Shown: piece after piece, positions 18,297 to 28,474 of the stretch
Position numbering within the stretch: the stretch's first letter is position 1
How the letters are laid out: each line of letters starts with the position of its first letter
DNA from: Dyella sp. A6
GTDB lineage: Bacteria; Pseudomonadota; Gammaproteobacteria; Xanthomonadales; Rhodanobacteraceae
Assembly (NCBI RefSeq): GCF_036320485.1
Contig: NZ_CP132911.1
Location: forward strand, 3,534,001-3,598,000
Direction: 5' to 3'
Length of the DNA stretch: 64,000 nt
Notes under the pieces: model-generated
Database searches by the model: none
What the model was told of the DNA's origin: nothing
What the model saw: only the letters and a program-made list of their open reading frames with translations
Made by a program: the position numbers and the translations under genes

Positions 18297-18337
18297 CCCC
18301 GGTATCGGTGCGGGGGGGGAGGGGAACCGATACCGGG
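18297..18337 (-). terminator. Candidate terminator downstream of comM
   Basis: A perfect 13-base-pair stem (18297-18309 with 18325-18337) encloses a 15-base G-rich (plus strand) loop. It lies about 120 bases past the comM stop and before the antiporter promoter. The tract after it is only moderately T-rich. Confidence 0.5.
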
Positions 18338-18456
18338 GTGGCGGGGGGCGCGTTCAGTTAATGAACTTGCCGGTGCAGATAATACGCGCCTACGCGGCCA
18401 AGTCAATACTTTTCAGTTCACTATTTCGCCAGTCCCGCGATACGACTCGAAACCGG

Positions 18457-19956
18457 TCAGAGCCGGCGGTATTGCATGGCCTCGGCCAGATGCTTGCGGT
18501 CAAGTGCAGCCACGCCGCCGTCGAGATCGGCGATCGTGCGGGCCACCCGCAGAATCCGGTGATAGGCCCGCGCGGACAGCCCGAGCCGCTCCAGCGCCGC
18601 TTCGAACCAGCGGCGCTCGGCCGCACCGAGGGCACAATCGCGCTCCAGTTCACGAGTCGTGATTTCGGCATTCGGCCGCCCCGCACGCATCAATGCATGG
18701 TGCCGCGCCTGCACGACGCGTACGCGTACGGTCGCCGAGTCCTCGTCATGGATGCTCCTGGGTGCGCCCAGCTCAGCCAGCGGAACACGCGGCACGTCGA
18801 CACAGAGATCGATCCGGTCCAGCAGCGGACCGGAGATCCGCGCCAGGTAGCGGGCGATCTGGTCCGGCGTGCAATGGCAGCGCCCGCGCGCGTCGCCGGC
18901 ATAGCCGCAGGGACAGGGATTCATCGCGGCGACCAGCTGGAACTGCGCGGGAAAGGTGGCCTGCCGGGACGCCCGGGAGATAACGATACTGCCGGACTCC
19001 AGCGGCTCGCGCAGTACGTCGAGCACATGCCGGCTGAATTCCGGCAGCTCGTCGAGGAACAACACCCCGTTGTGCGCCAGCGAGATTTCGCCCGGCCGGG
19101 GCTGCGAGCCGCCGCCGACCAGGGCGACCGCCGACGCGGTGTGGTGCGGCGAACGAAACGGACGGCGACGCCAGTGCATCGGATCGACCGGCTGCCCGGC
19201 CACGGACAACACGGCACAGGTTTCCAGCGCCTCGGACTCGGTCAGCGGCGGCAGGATGCCGGGCAGGCGTTCCGCGAGCATGGTCTTGCCCGTGCCGGGC
19301 GGCCCGGACATGAGCAGGTGATGCCCCCCGGTCGCCGCGATCTCCAGCGCGCGGCGCGCCTGCAACTGACCACGCACATCGATCAGGTCCGGCCCGGAAC
19401 CGGCATCGTCGCAGGCCCCCGTCTGCGCCGGCGAAGCCAGGTCCTGCGCACCGCGCAGCCAGCCGCAGACCTCGGCCAGGCTGTCGGCGACACGCACATC
19501 GGCATCGCTCACCAGCGCCGCCTCGGCCGCGTTGGCACGCGGCACCACGACCCGTCGCCGACGCGCGCGCGCGCGCAGCAGCGCAGGCAGCACGCCGGAA
19601 ACGCCGCGCAGCTCGCCGGACAGGGCCAGCTCACCCAGGAATTCGCAGTCATCCAGCCGCTCGCGCGGCACCTGGTGACCTGCCGCCAGGATGCCCAGTG
19701 CAATGGCCAGGTCGAAGCGACCGCCGTCCTTGGGCAACTCCGCAGGCGCGAGATTCACGGTGACCTTGCGGCTTGGATACTCGAACGCCGTATTCTGGAT
19801 GGCGACGCGCACGCGATCACGGGCCTCGCGCACCGCGGCTTCCGGCAGACCGACGATACTGGTGCCCGGCAGGCCGCCAGACAGGTGCACCTCGACCATC
19901 ACCTGGGGTGCGGAGACCCCTTCCTGGGCACGACTGAGGGTTACGGCCAGGCTCAT
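18457..19956 (-). CDS. comM: YifB/ComM-family AAA+ ATPase (Mg-chelatase-like helicase)
   Basis: The 499-residue protein has an N-terminal Lon-protease-like fold (about 1-170), a Mg-chelatase AAA+ domain with Walker A GPPGTGKT at 218-225, Walker B GVLFLDELPEF, and a C-terminal Mg-chelatase subunit domain with a CPCGYAGD cysteine motif. ComM is a hexameric branch-migration helicase that promotes integration of incoming DNA during natural transformation. Length and motifs are full. It is upstream of, and divergent from, nothing obvious; ubiK lies 141 bases away on the same strand. Confidence 0.93.
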   Translation of the reverse strand: MSLAVTLSRAQEGVSAPQVMVEVHLSGGLPGTSIVGLPEAAVREARDRVRVAIQNTAFEYPSRKVTVNLAPAELPKDGGRFDLAIALGILAAGHQVPRERLDDCEFLGELALSGELRGVSGVLPALLRARARRRRVVVPRANAAEAALVSDADVRVADSLAEVCGWLRGAQDLASPAQTGACDDAGSGPDLIDVRGQLQARRALEIAATGGHHLLMSGPPGTGKTMLAERLPGILPPLTESEALETCAVLSVAGQPVDPMHWRRRPFRSPHHTASAVALVGGGSQPRPGEISLAHNGVLFLDELPEFSRHVLDVLREPLESGSIVISRASRQATFPAQFQLVAAMNPCPCGYAGDARGRCHCTPDQIARYLARISGPLLDRIDLCVDVPRVPLAELGAPRSIHDEDSATVRVRVVQARHHALMRAGRPNAEITTRELERDCALGAAERRWFEAALERLGLSARAYHRILRVARTIADLDGGVAALDRKHLAEAMQYRRL

Positions 19957-20097
19957 GCGCTAAGGCGGAGGCCGGCAACGGGTTCGTCGCTGATCAACGC
20001 TTGCATCGAGCGACTCCGCTGGACTGCTGAGGAAATGACCGGCCCCGATCGCTCTTGGCGTGCGTAGCGACTGATCGGGGACCGCTCCCGGGCGTGG

Positions 20098-20355
20098 TTA
20101 TTCCCCGCGGGAAGTCGCCAGGGCCTCGAGTTCGGCCACGCGCTTTTCCAGTTCGTCCACGTTGGCGCGGGTACGCGCCAGCAGCTGGCTCTGGACTTCG
20201 AATTCCTCACGGGTGACCAGGTCGAGACGGCGTAATCCTTGAGCCAGGACATCGCGGAAGTTGGCACGCAGATCCTTCTGTGCATCCGCCAGCCCTGGCG
20301 GTACCAACGACGCAAGCCGTGAGGCTATCTGATCGATATCCAGCCGTTCCATCAT
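20098..20355 (-). CDS. ubiK: Ubiquinone biosynthesis accessory factor UbiK (BMFP family)
   Basis: The start is one of two adjacent ATGs (20355 or 20352); longer versions read through an unlikely N-terminus. The 85-residue product has the BMFP layout: an amphipathic N-terminal helix with LVPPGLADAQKDL, then a long coiled coil ending in RVAELEAL. UbiK partners UbiJ in the Ubi complex and is needed for efficient ubiquinone synthesis under aerobic conditions. Here it lies beside glnB and comM, a common neighbourhood, while ubiJ is 17 kb away. Confidence 0.85.
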   Translation of the reverse strand: MMERLDIDQIASRLASLVPPGLADAQKDLRANFRDVLAQGLRRLDLVTREEFEVQSQLLARTRANVDELEKRVAELEALATSRGE

Positions 20356-20434
20356 GGAAGGCGCCTCGAACTCGTCGGGAGGCAGTGTAGGGGTCGGGAA
20401 AGAAGAGGCACCATCGGCTCGCTCCACTGGGTGA

Positions 20435-20878
<444 letters not shown>

Positions 20879-20898
20879 GCTCCCGCCCCCGCTCCGCC

Positions 20899-21441
20899 TC
20901 AGCCGGCCTGCGCGCGCTGGAAGCGGCGGTGATGCACAAGCAACCCGGCGAAGTAGACGATGTAGTAGCCGATCAGCAGCCCGAACACCAGCAGCGTGAG
21001 CGGGCTCGACTGGTACTCCATAGCGACAGCGCCGCCCGGCGTCTGTGCCGCCAGCGAGCCAGCCTGCTGCATCTGCGGCCAGAGCACCATGAAGCGCCAC
21101 GCCAATCGCCCCAGCAGCAGGGCCACCAGTAACGCGCCGACCCACGGGTTGGGCACATAGCAGTCACCGCGTACCGGATCGACCTCGAAGCGGGTCAGGC
21201 GCAAGCCGACGAAACCCAGTGCACCGCCCAGCACCACGCCACCTGCCAGGCCTTCGGCCAGGCGTACGTCGTGGAGTCCGGCCAGCGAGATCAATACGCC
21301 TAGCGCGGCAAACACCGCCACGCGCGCGATCATCCGCTTGCGCCGGATCGGCTGGCGACCGAACTGCCGGCCGATCCGGCGCCAGACGATCAGCACCAGC
21401 AACGGCACCATGACCACATAGCTCATCAGGTGTGGGGACAT
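20899..21441 (-). CDS. Multi-pass membrane protein of unknown function
   Basis: The 180-residue protein has four to five hydrophobic segments (about 6-20, 38-58, 62-82, 98-118, 145-168) separated by basic loops, with a conserved-looking DPVRGDCYVPNPWVGALL stretch in the middle. Proteins of this layout are often labelled as CcdC-like or DUF1453 family in Xanthomonadales; I only suggest that. It is monocistronic, convergent with glnB (20 bases between the stops), and not obviously linked to nitrogen regulation. Confidence 0.7.
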   Translation of the reverse strand: MSPHLMSYVVMVPLLVLIVWRRIGRQFGRQPIRRKRMIARVAVFAALGVLISLAGLHDVRLAEGLAGGVVLGGALGFVGLRLTRFEVDPVRGDCYVPNPWVGALLVALLLGRLAWRFMVLWPQMQQAGSLAAQTPGGAVAMEYQSSPLTLLVFGLLIGYYIVYFAGLLVHHRRFQRAQAG

Positions 21442-21563
21442 CGGTCGGACCTCGTTGCGGAGAAATACCGTGACACCAGACTAGCGGACCCGGCCGGCGG
21501 GCACGATTGACGCCCGCCAGGCGGCGCGCATGACGCCTGTCACACCCGACGGCTCGCGCAGGC

Positions 21564-22307
21564 CTACTTCGCCTTGCCCTGGTTCGCCACTGCGGCCAGC
21601 TTGGCCTCGATCGCCGCGGCATCGCCCAGATAGTAGTGACGCAACGGCTTCAGCTCGTCGTCGAACTCATAGACCAGCGGAACGCCGTTGGGAATGTTGA
21701 GCTCGACGATGGCCTCGTCGGATATGTCGTCCAGGTATTTCACCAGCGCGCGGATCGAGTTGCCGTGCGCCGCCACCAGCACGCGCTGGCCCGACCTGAT
21801 CGCCGGCGCCAGCACTTCGTGCCAGTACGGCAGCACGCGGGCCACGGTGTCCTTGAGGCATTCGGTGTCCGGAATCTGCGCCGGGTCCAGCGCGGCATAG
21901 CGCGGATCGTGCACCGCCTCGTTCGCGGAGCGCTCCAGTGCCGGCGGCGGGGTGTCGTAGCTGCGGCGCCAGACCTTCACCTGTGCCTCGCCGTACTTGG
22001 CCGCCGTCTCGGCCTTGTTGAGGCCGGTGAGCGCACCGTAGTGACGCTCGTTGAGGCGCCAGTCGGTCAGCACCGGCAGCCACATCTGCTCCAGCGTGTC
22101 GAGCGCGCCCCACAAGGTACGCACGGCACGCTTGAGTACCGACGTGTGCGCCACGTCGAAGGCATAACCTTCCTGCTTCAGCAGCGCACCCGCCTCACGT
22201 GCCTCGGCAATGCCTTGCTCGGTGAGGTCGACGTCGGCCCAGCCGCTGAAGCGGTTGTCGAGGTTCCATTGCGATTGACCGTGACGGATCAGGACGAGCT
22301 TGTGCAT
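21564..22307 (-). CDS. gpmA: 2,3-bisphosphoglycerate-dependent phosphoglycerate mutase
   Basis: The ATG at 22307 gives 247 residues, the usual length. The N-terminal [10 protein letters not shown] has the catalytic His9 that is phosphorylated, and the second His is in [13 protein letters not shown]. The enzyme interconverts 3- and 2-phosphoglycerate in glycolysis and gluconeogenesis. The upstream ATG at 22358 would add a non-conserved Pro-rich tail and is rejected. Confidence 0.95.
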   Translation of the reverse strand: MHKLVLIRHGQSQWNLDNRFSGWADVDLTEQGIAEAREAGALLKQEGYAFDVAHTSVLKRAVRTLWGALDTLEQMWLPVLTDWRLNERHYGALTGLNKAETAAKYGEAQVKVWRRSYDTPPPALERSANEAVHDPRYAALDPAQIPDTECLKDTVARVLPYWHEVLAPAIRSGQRVLVAAHGNSIRALVKYLDDISDEAIVELNIPNGVPLVYEFDDELKPLRHYYLGDAAAIEAKLAAVANQGKAK

Positions 22308-22453
22308 GGCGCGGGGTTCCGTGTGACTGCTGGGAAAAGGAAATGGTGGAGCGCCCATCCGCCGCCGTCAAATGACGACCCTGCCATAGGTCACGCTAAA
22401 CCGTGCCGGCCGCGCGCGCATCATAAGCCTGCACCCATTTCATGGAGATTCCC

Positions 22454-23104
22454 ATGCGCCGTGTCCTGCTTTCCCTCGCACTTCTGCTGCCGCTCTCTGC
22501 AGTTGCCGTCGCCCATGGCGTCGACAAGGTCAACGGCGACGTGCATGTCGCCGCCGGCCAACCTGCCGGTGACGCCAGCTCGGTCAACGGCGATGTCGAC
22601 ATCGCCGATCATGCGGTGGTCGACAAGGCCAGCACCGTCAACGGCGCGGTGACCCTGGGCAAGCAGGCCCGGGCCGGCAAGCTGGTGACCGTCAATGGCG
22701 CCATCCAGATCGACAACGATGCCCAGGTCAGCGGCAAGGTGGAGGCGGTGAACGGCGCCATCAGCCTGGCCGATGGCGCCCAGGTGGACGGTCACCTGTC
22801 CAACGTCAACGGCACCATCACGCTGGACAGCGCGCATGTGGCTGGCGGCATCGAGACGGTAGCCGGCGACATCACGATCGGAGCCGGTTCGCATGTCGAA
22901 GGTGGCATCCTGGTCGACCGGCCGCACAACGGCTGGTTCCACTTCGGCAGCTCGCACACGCCGGTGATCGTGATCGGCCCGCATGCCGTGGTGCAGGGCA
23001 CGCTGGACTTTCGCCGTACCGTCGTACTGAAGGTGAGCGACAGCGCGCAGATCGGCCCGGTGAAAGGCGCGACAGTAGAGAAATTCAGCGGCGCCACACC
23101 CTGA
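22454..23104 (+). CDS. Secreted beta-helix-like repeat protein (polymer-forming/bactofilin-like)
   Basis: The start at 22454 is preceded by GGAG (22445); the in-frame ATG at 22442 contains that site. A signal peptide ends near AVAHG. The mature protein of about 190 residues repeats a motif around VNG every 18-20 residues (VNGDVHV, VNGDVDI, VNGAVTL, VNGAIQI, VNGAISL, VNGTITL), the pattern of a right-handed beta-helix as in polymer-forming cytoskeletal or DUF4097-type proteins. It is probably periplasmic or surface-exposed. No specific role can be assigned. Confidence 0.75.
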   Translation: MRRVLLSLALLLPLSAVAVAHGVDKVNGDVHVAAGQPAGDASSVNGDVDIADHAVVDKASTVNGAVTLGKQARAGKLVTVNGAIQIDNDAQVSGKVEAVNGAISLADGAQVDGHLSNVNGTITLDSAHVAGGIETVAGDITIGAGSHVEGGILVDRPHNGWFHFGSSHTPVIVIGPHAVVQGTLDFRRTVVLKVSDSAQIGPVKGATVEKFSGATP

Positions 23105-23120
23105 GCGCAGGCAAGGCTAG

Positions 23121-24247
<1,127 letters not shown>

Positions 24248-24260
24248 CTAGGCTGATTCG

Positions 24261-25466
24261 ATGGTTTCCCCGATGTCTCCACTCGCCATTTGCGCCACTA
24301 CCGTGACCTCGGCACTGGGACGCGGCCTGGCGGCCCATCGGCATGCGCTCGCGCAGGAGGACGGCGGCCTGCGCCCGAACGACTTCAGCTCCGCGCCGCT
24401 GGCCTGCTGGATCGGCCGCGTCGATGGGGTCGAGGATGCACCGCTGCCTGCCGACCTGTCCGGGTGGGACTGCCGCAACAACCGGCTGGCCTGGCTCGGA
24501 CTGCAGCAGGACGGTTTCGTCGAGCAGGTCCGCGCGGCACGCGCACGCCATGGCGCCGGACGCGTGGCCCTGCTGCTGGGCACATCGACGGCAGCGGTCG
24601 GCGACACCGAACAAGGCTATCGCAGGCTGGACCCCGACGGCCGCCTGCCCGCCGACCTCGATCGCCCGGCCATCCACTGTCCGCACTCGCTGGCCGGCTT
24701 CGCCGCCGCCGCGCTGGAACTGGACGGGCCCTGCCTGACCGTTTCGACCGCCTGTTCGTCCAGTGCCAAGGTGTTCGCCAGCGCCGAGCGGCTGATCCGG
24801 CTCGGCCTGGCCGACGCCGCCGTGGTCGGCGGTGTCGACAGCCTCTGCGACAGCGTGCTGTTCGGCTTCAATGCACTGGAACTGGTTTCTGCGGAAGCCT
24901 GTCGTCCGTTCGATGCCGCGCGCAGCGGCATTTCGATCGGCGAAGCAGCCGGTTTCGCCCTGCTCGAACGGGTGGCATGCGCGCCATCGGCACCGCGTCT
25001 TCTCGGCTGGGGCGAATCCAGCGATGCCCACCACATGTCCGCACCACATCCCGACGGACTTGGCGCCGCGCTGGCCATCCGCGACGCGCTGGCCCGTGCC
25101 GGACTCGATGCCGCGCAGGTCGACTACGTCAATCTGCACGGTACCGCCAGCCGCAAGAACGACGCGGTGGAAGCCGTCCTGCTGACACGGCTTTTTCCCC
25201 CTACCACGCGGGCCAGCTCCACCAAGGGCTTCACCGGGCACACGCTGGGCGCTGCCGGCATCGTCGAGGCGGTCATCAGCCTGCTGGCCATGGCGCACGA
25301 CCTGGTGCCTGCCAACCTGGGAACCCGCACGCCCGATTCCGCCTGCGGTCCGCAGTTCGCATGGCAGCACGAACGACGCCCGATCCGGGTCGCCATGAGC
25401 AACTCGTTCGGCTTTGGTGGCAACAACGCCAGCCTGGTGTTTGCCCGCGCGGAAACGAATGCATGA
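24261..25466 (+). CDS. Beta-ketoacyl-ACP synthase, aryl-polyene/xanthomonadin type
   Basis: The 401-residue FabF-like condensing enzyme has the full catalytic set: Cys165 in STACSSSAK, His293 in NLHGTASRKND and His327 in TKGFTGHTLG. It should extend an ACP-bound polyene with malonyl units. It begins a plus-strand operon with overlapping start/stop junctions: the next gene is a truncated ketosynthase-like partner, then a glycosyltransferase. With the adjacent ACP, acyltransferase and XanB2 genes this marks an aryl-polyene (xanthomonadin-type) pigment block. A start at 24276 is also possible. Confidence 0.9.
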   Translation: MVSPMSPLAICATTVTSALGRGLAAHRHALAQEDGGLRPNDFSSAPLACWIGRVDGVEDAPLPADLSGWDCRNNRLAWLGLQQDGFVEQVRAARARHGAGRVALLLGTSTAAVGDTEQGYRRLDPDGRLPADLDRPAIHCPHSLAGFAAAALELDGPCLTVSTACSSSAKVFASAERLIRLGLADAAVVGGVDSLCDSVLFGFNALELVSAEACRPFDAARSGISIGEAAGFALLERVACAPSAPRLLGWGESSDAHHMSAPHPDGLGAALAIRDALARAGLDAAQVDYVNLHGTASRKNDAVEAVLLTRLFPPTTRASSTKGFTGHTLGAAGIVEAVISLLAMAHDLVPANLGTRTPDSACGPQFAWQHERRPIRVAMSNSFGFGGNNASLVFARAETNA

Positions 25467-26260
25467 GCGCACTCGTCGTCCATGTCGAAGGCATCGGGTT
25501 GTGGTCGCCAGGCTGGAGCGACTTCCAGGCCTTGTGTGCGCAGCCTGCAGGCAGCACAGCATGCGCAGACGCGACGGGACGCCCGCCGGCACTGACCCTG
25601 CCGGCCACCGAGCGTCGGCGTGCCTCCAGCAGCGTCCTGCTCGCGGTGGAGGTCGCCGCACAGGCTGTCGCGATGAGCGGGCGGGACCCGACCACCCTGG
25701 CCTGCGTTTTCGCTTCCGCCCACGGCGACCTGCTCACCACCGACTACCTGTGCGCCACCCTCGCGCGTGCGCCGGACGAACTCTCGCCAACCCGCTTCCA
25801 CCACTCGGTGCACAACGCACCGGCCGGCTACTGGACCATTGCCAGTGGATGCCACGCGCCATCCAGCGCGGTCTGTGCCGGCCCCGCGACCGCCGGCGCC
25901 GGCCTGCTCGAGGCGGCCACCCTGACCTGTGCCGAACAATGCCCCGTGCTGCTGGTGTGCAGCGACATCCGCGGGCACGGCCCCCTGGGCGAAATCGCCG
26001 GTTGCCGACACGATTTCGGCTGGGCGCTGGTGCTGTCGCCGCAGGCCGGGCCACGCAGCCGTGCACGACTGATGTTGGGACTTCTCGACGCAGCGTCCAC
26101 TTCGCCGTCACCGATCAACGCTTGCACTGGAGACACGCCGGACAACCCTTCCGCCGCCGCCCTGCCGCTGCTGACCGCACTCGTCGACGGGCATGGCGAG
26201 CTGATCCTGCCAGCGGCGACGGCACTCGGCCTGCATATACGCATGGAGCGCCCGCTATGA
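25463..26260 (+). CDS. Ketosynthase-like chain-length-factor partner (Ketoacyl-synt_2 type)
   Basis: The 265-residue protein overlaps the end of the ketosynthase gene (ATGA at 25463-25466). It corresponds only to the N-terminal half of a ketosynthase, with ASAHGDLLTTD and SSAVCAGPATAG around Cys138, and lacks the C-terminal half that carries the two catalytic His residues. Such short proteins always accompany the aryl-polyene ketosynthase and are thought to act as a chain-length or heterodimer partner. It is full length for that group, not a broken gene. Confidence 0.8.
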   Translation: MSALVVHVEGIGLWSPGWSDFQALCAQPAGSTACADATGRPPALTLPATERRRASSSVLLAVEVAAQAVAMSGRDPTTLACVFASAHGDLLTTDYLCATLARAPDELSPTRFHHSVHNAPAGYWTIASGCHAPSSAVCAGPATAGAGLLEAATLTCAEQCPVLLVCSDIRGHGPLGEIAGCRHDFGWALVLSPQAGPRSRARLMLGLLDAASTSPSPINACTGDTPDNPSAAALPLLTALVDGHGELILPAATALGLHIRMERPL

Positions 26261-27027
26261 ACCCGACCCCGCGTTGGTGCGTCATCATCCCCTGCCTCAA
26301 CGAGGCGTCGACGATCCACGACATCGTGTGTTCGGTGCTCGCGCTGGGCGCGCCGCTGATCGTGGTGGACGACGGCTCGGACGACCGCACGCCCGATATC
26401 GTCGGCGCGCTGCCGGTGACCCTGTTGCGTCATCCGCAGCGCCGCGGCAAGGGCGAAGCCCTGCGCACCGGGTTCGGCGAAGCGCTGCGCCAGGGTTACG
26501 ACGCGGTGCTGACCATGGATGGCGACGGCCAGCATCTGGCCAGCGACATTCCGCGTATCGTGACGGCAGCGCGTCGCTGGCCCGGACAGATCGTGATCGG
26601 CGCGCGACTGCTCGACCGCGCGCAACAGCCCGCCGGTCGCCATCTGGCCAACAGCTTTGCCGACTGGGGCATCTCATGGGCCTGCGCGCAGCCGGTTGCC
26701 GACACCCAGAGCGGGCAGCGCTGGTACCCACGCGACGTGCTCGACCTGGCCAAGCTGCCGGCCGACGGCTTCGTGCTGGAAGCGGCCCTGTTGATCGCCG
26801 CCTCGCGCGAACGCGGGATCAAGGTGATTTCGGTACCGATCGCATCGCGTTACCAGGGCACGTTCCGGCTCAGCCACTTCCGCCCGATCCGCGACGTGGC
26901 ACGAATCACCGCGTACACCATCGGCCGCGTGATCCACTACGGCAACGTGCGCGAAAGCTATCGGCGCTCGCGTGCGGCGCCACGGGTCACCGATGCGGCT
27001 GACCCGTCCTCGATCACCCGACCCTGA
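26257..27027 (+). CDS. Family 2 glycosyltransferase of the pigment block
   Basis: The 256-residue protein overlaps the previous stop by four bases and has the GT-A nucleotide-binding motifs IIPCLNEASTI, VVDDGSDDRT and TMDGDGQH. It resembles dolichol-phosphate-mannose-synthase-like glycosyltransferases found in aryl-polyene clusters, where they probably decorate the lipid or head group linked to the pigment. There are no clear C-terminal membrane helices. The sugar donor and acceptor are unknown. Confidence 0.85.
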   Translation: MNPTPRWCVIIPCLNEASTIHDIVCSVLALGAPLIVVDDGSDDRTPDIVGALPVTLLRHPQRRGKGEALRTGFGEALRQGYDAVLTMDGDGQHLASDIPRIVTAARRWPGQIVIGARLLDRAQQPAGRHLANSFADWGISWACAQPVADTQSGQRWYPRDVLDLAKLPADGFVLEAALLIAASRERGIKVISVPIASRYQGTFRLSHFRPIRDVARITAYTIGRVIHYGNVRESYRRSRAAPRVTDAADPSSITRP

Positions 27028-27082
27028 TGCGGTCACCGGTCATCGAGTCGTCGTGACAAGGCGCTGGTGCGCAGGCGAACGC

Positions 27083-27985
27083 TCAGGCGCCCGTTTTCCA
27101 TACATCGTGGAAGTTGAACCAGTTGTACGGGTAGCTGCGCGCATAGTGCTCGACCCGCGCGACATAACGCGCGATCAGGCTGTCCAGCACGATCTCGCGG
27201 GCCTCGCGCGGGACCACCACCGGATCGGCGAACGGCTCGAACACCAGCCGGTAGCGGTTGCCGCCCAGGTACAGGCCAAAACACAGCAGCACCGGCACCT
27301 GCAGCGTGTTCGCCAGCAGCCAGGGGCCGGCCGGCCACGGCGCAGGCCGCCCCAGGAACTCGACTTGCCGCAGCGCTTCGTGTTCGCGGGCGCGGTCGGC
27401 GAGCAGCGCCACCATGGCGCCCTGGCGACAGGCCTCGGCCACCGCCAGGGTGATCGCCACGCCGCCACGCGAGGTGTCGATCACGCCCGCCCCCACGTCC
27501 GGCGCCAGCGCCTCGAGCAATTCGGTCATCGCCGGGGTCTTCTGCTTGTCCAGCAACACCCGCAGCGGTACGTCGGGCCGTCGCCCGCTGATGGCACGCA
27601 ACGCCTCGAAGCTGCCCTGGTGCGAACCCACCAGCAGGACGCCGCGACCTTCGGCCATGGCCTCCTCCAGCACGGGCAGCCCGTCGATCGCAATATCGAA
27701 GCCGCGTTCGCCGTGGGCCAGCAGAAAAATGCGGTCCAGCGTGGTTGCCGCATACGCATGCAGGTGCCGGAACACCTGCCGCCAACCCGGCGGGCGGCCT
27801 AGCACGCGTTCGAGGAACTGCCTCGAGGCCGCACGTTCTTCCGCGCGCCGCAGCATGAAATACAGCGTGACCGGATACAGGCACAGCCGTCCCAGGCGGC
27901 GTCCGCCACGCAGTGCGATGGTGCGGATCAGCCACAACGCAAAGCGTCCGCCGCCCTCGGGCCGCTCACTCCAGTGACCGCTCAT
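27083..27985 (-). CDS. LpxL/HtrB-like acyltransferase of the pigment block
   Basis: The ATG at 27985 gives 300 residues. The LpxL-family core is visible: GVLLVGSHQGSFEALRA (the HX4E-type motif), a membrane-associated N-terminal segment (ALWLIRTIALRGGRRLGRLCLY), and YPYNWFNFHDVW at the C-terminus. In xanthomonadin and aryl-polyene clusters this protein (XanD-like) is thought to transfer the polyene from its carrier protein to a lipid. It is 126 bases downstream of the ACP gene on the same strand and convergent with the glycosyltransferase gene. Confidence 0.85.
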   Translation of the reverse strand: MSGHWSERPEGGGRFALWLIRTIALRGGRRLGRLCLYPVTLYFMLRRAEERAASRQFLERVLGRPPGWRQVFRHLHAYAATTLDRIFLLAHGERGFDIAIDGLPVLEEAMAEGRGVLLVGSHQGSFEALRAISGRRPDVPLRVLLDKQKTPAMTELLEALAPDVGAGVIDTSRGGVAITLAVAEACRQGAMVALLADRAREHEALRQVEFLGRPAPWPAGPWLLANTLQVPVLLCFGLYLGGNRYRLVFEPFADPVVVPREAREIVLDSLIARYVARVEHYARSYPYNWFNFHDVWKTGA

Positions 27986-28111
27986 GCCGTCATCGCCACA
28001 CCAGAGGGCTGCCGGGTTGCGGCAGAGGATACGTAACGCGGGCCGGCAAGGCCGAGCATTGTTGCGGAGCCGGACCCGCCGTCCGCCCGTCGCCACGTCG
28101 CCGGCGCGGCA

Positions 28112-28381
28112 TCAGGCCGTCCGCTGCTGCTCGACGTAGTCACTCAGGTGACGGAGGCTGGAGAACACGCGCTGGTTGTCCGGACTGTCGGAGCGCAGCG
28201 TGAAACCGTAGCGTTTGGAAACGGCCAGCGCGATCTCCAGCGCGTCGATCGAATCCAGCCCAAGCTCGCCACCGAACAGCGGCGCGTCCGGGTCGATCTG
28301 CGACGGCTCGACGCCTTCGAGGTTGAGGCAATCCACGATCAGGGCAGCCAGTTCATGCTGCGCGGCGGTCTGCTCGGCCAT
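28112..28381 (-). CDS. Acyl carrier protein of the pigment block (XanC-like)
   Basis: This 89-residue acidic helical protein has the phosphopantetheine attachment Ser44 in LGLDSIDALEI. It is the dedicated carrier on which the aryl polyene would be built. It is divergent from xanB2 (93-base gap, shared promoter region) and cotranscribed with the acyltransferase downstream. It is distinct from housekeeping AcpP in its longer N-terminus and its divergence around the DSI motif. Confidence 0.9.
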   Translation of the reverse strand: MAEQTAAQHELAALIVDCLNLEGVEPSQIDPDAPLFGGELGLDSIDALEIALAVSKRYGFTLRSDSPDNQRVFSSLRHLSDYVEQQRTA

Positions 28382-28474
28382 GCGGGTTTCGGGACTCCGG
28401 AGACATGCAATTCGTCCCGTCGGGAACGGGCGCGGAGTGTACCATAGGGGTCTTGTCGTTCCCGGTTACACCCA

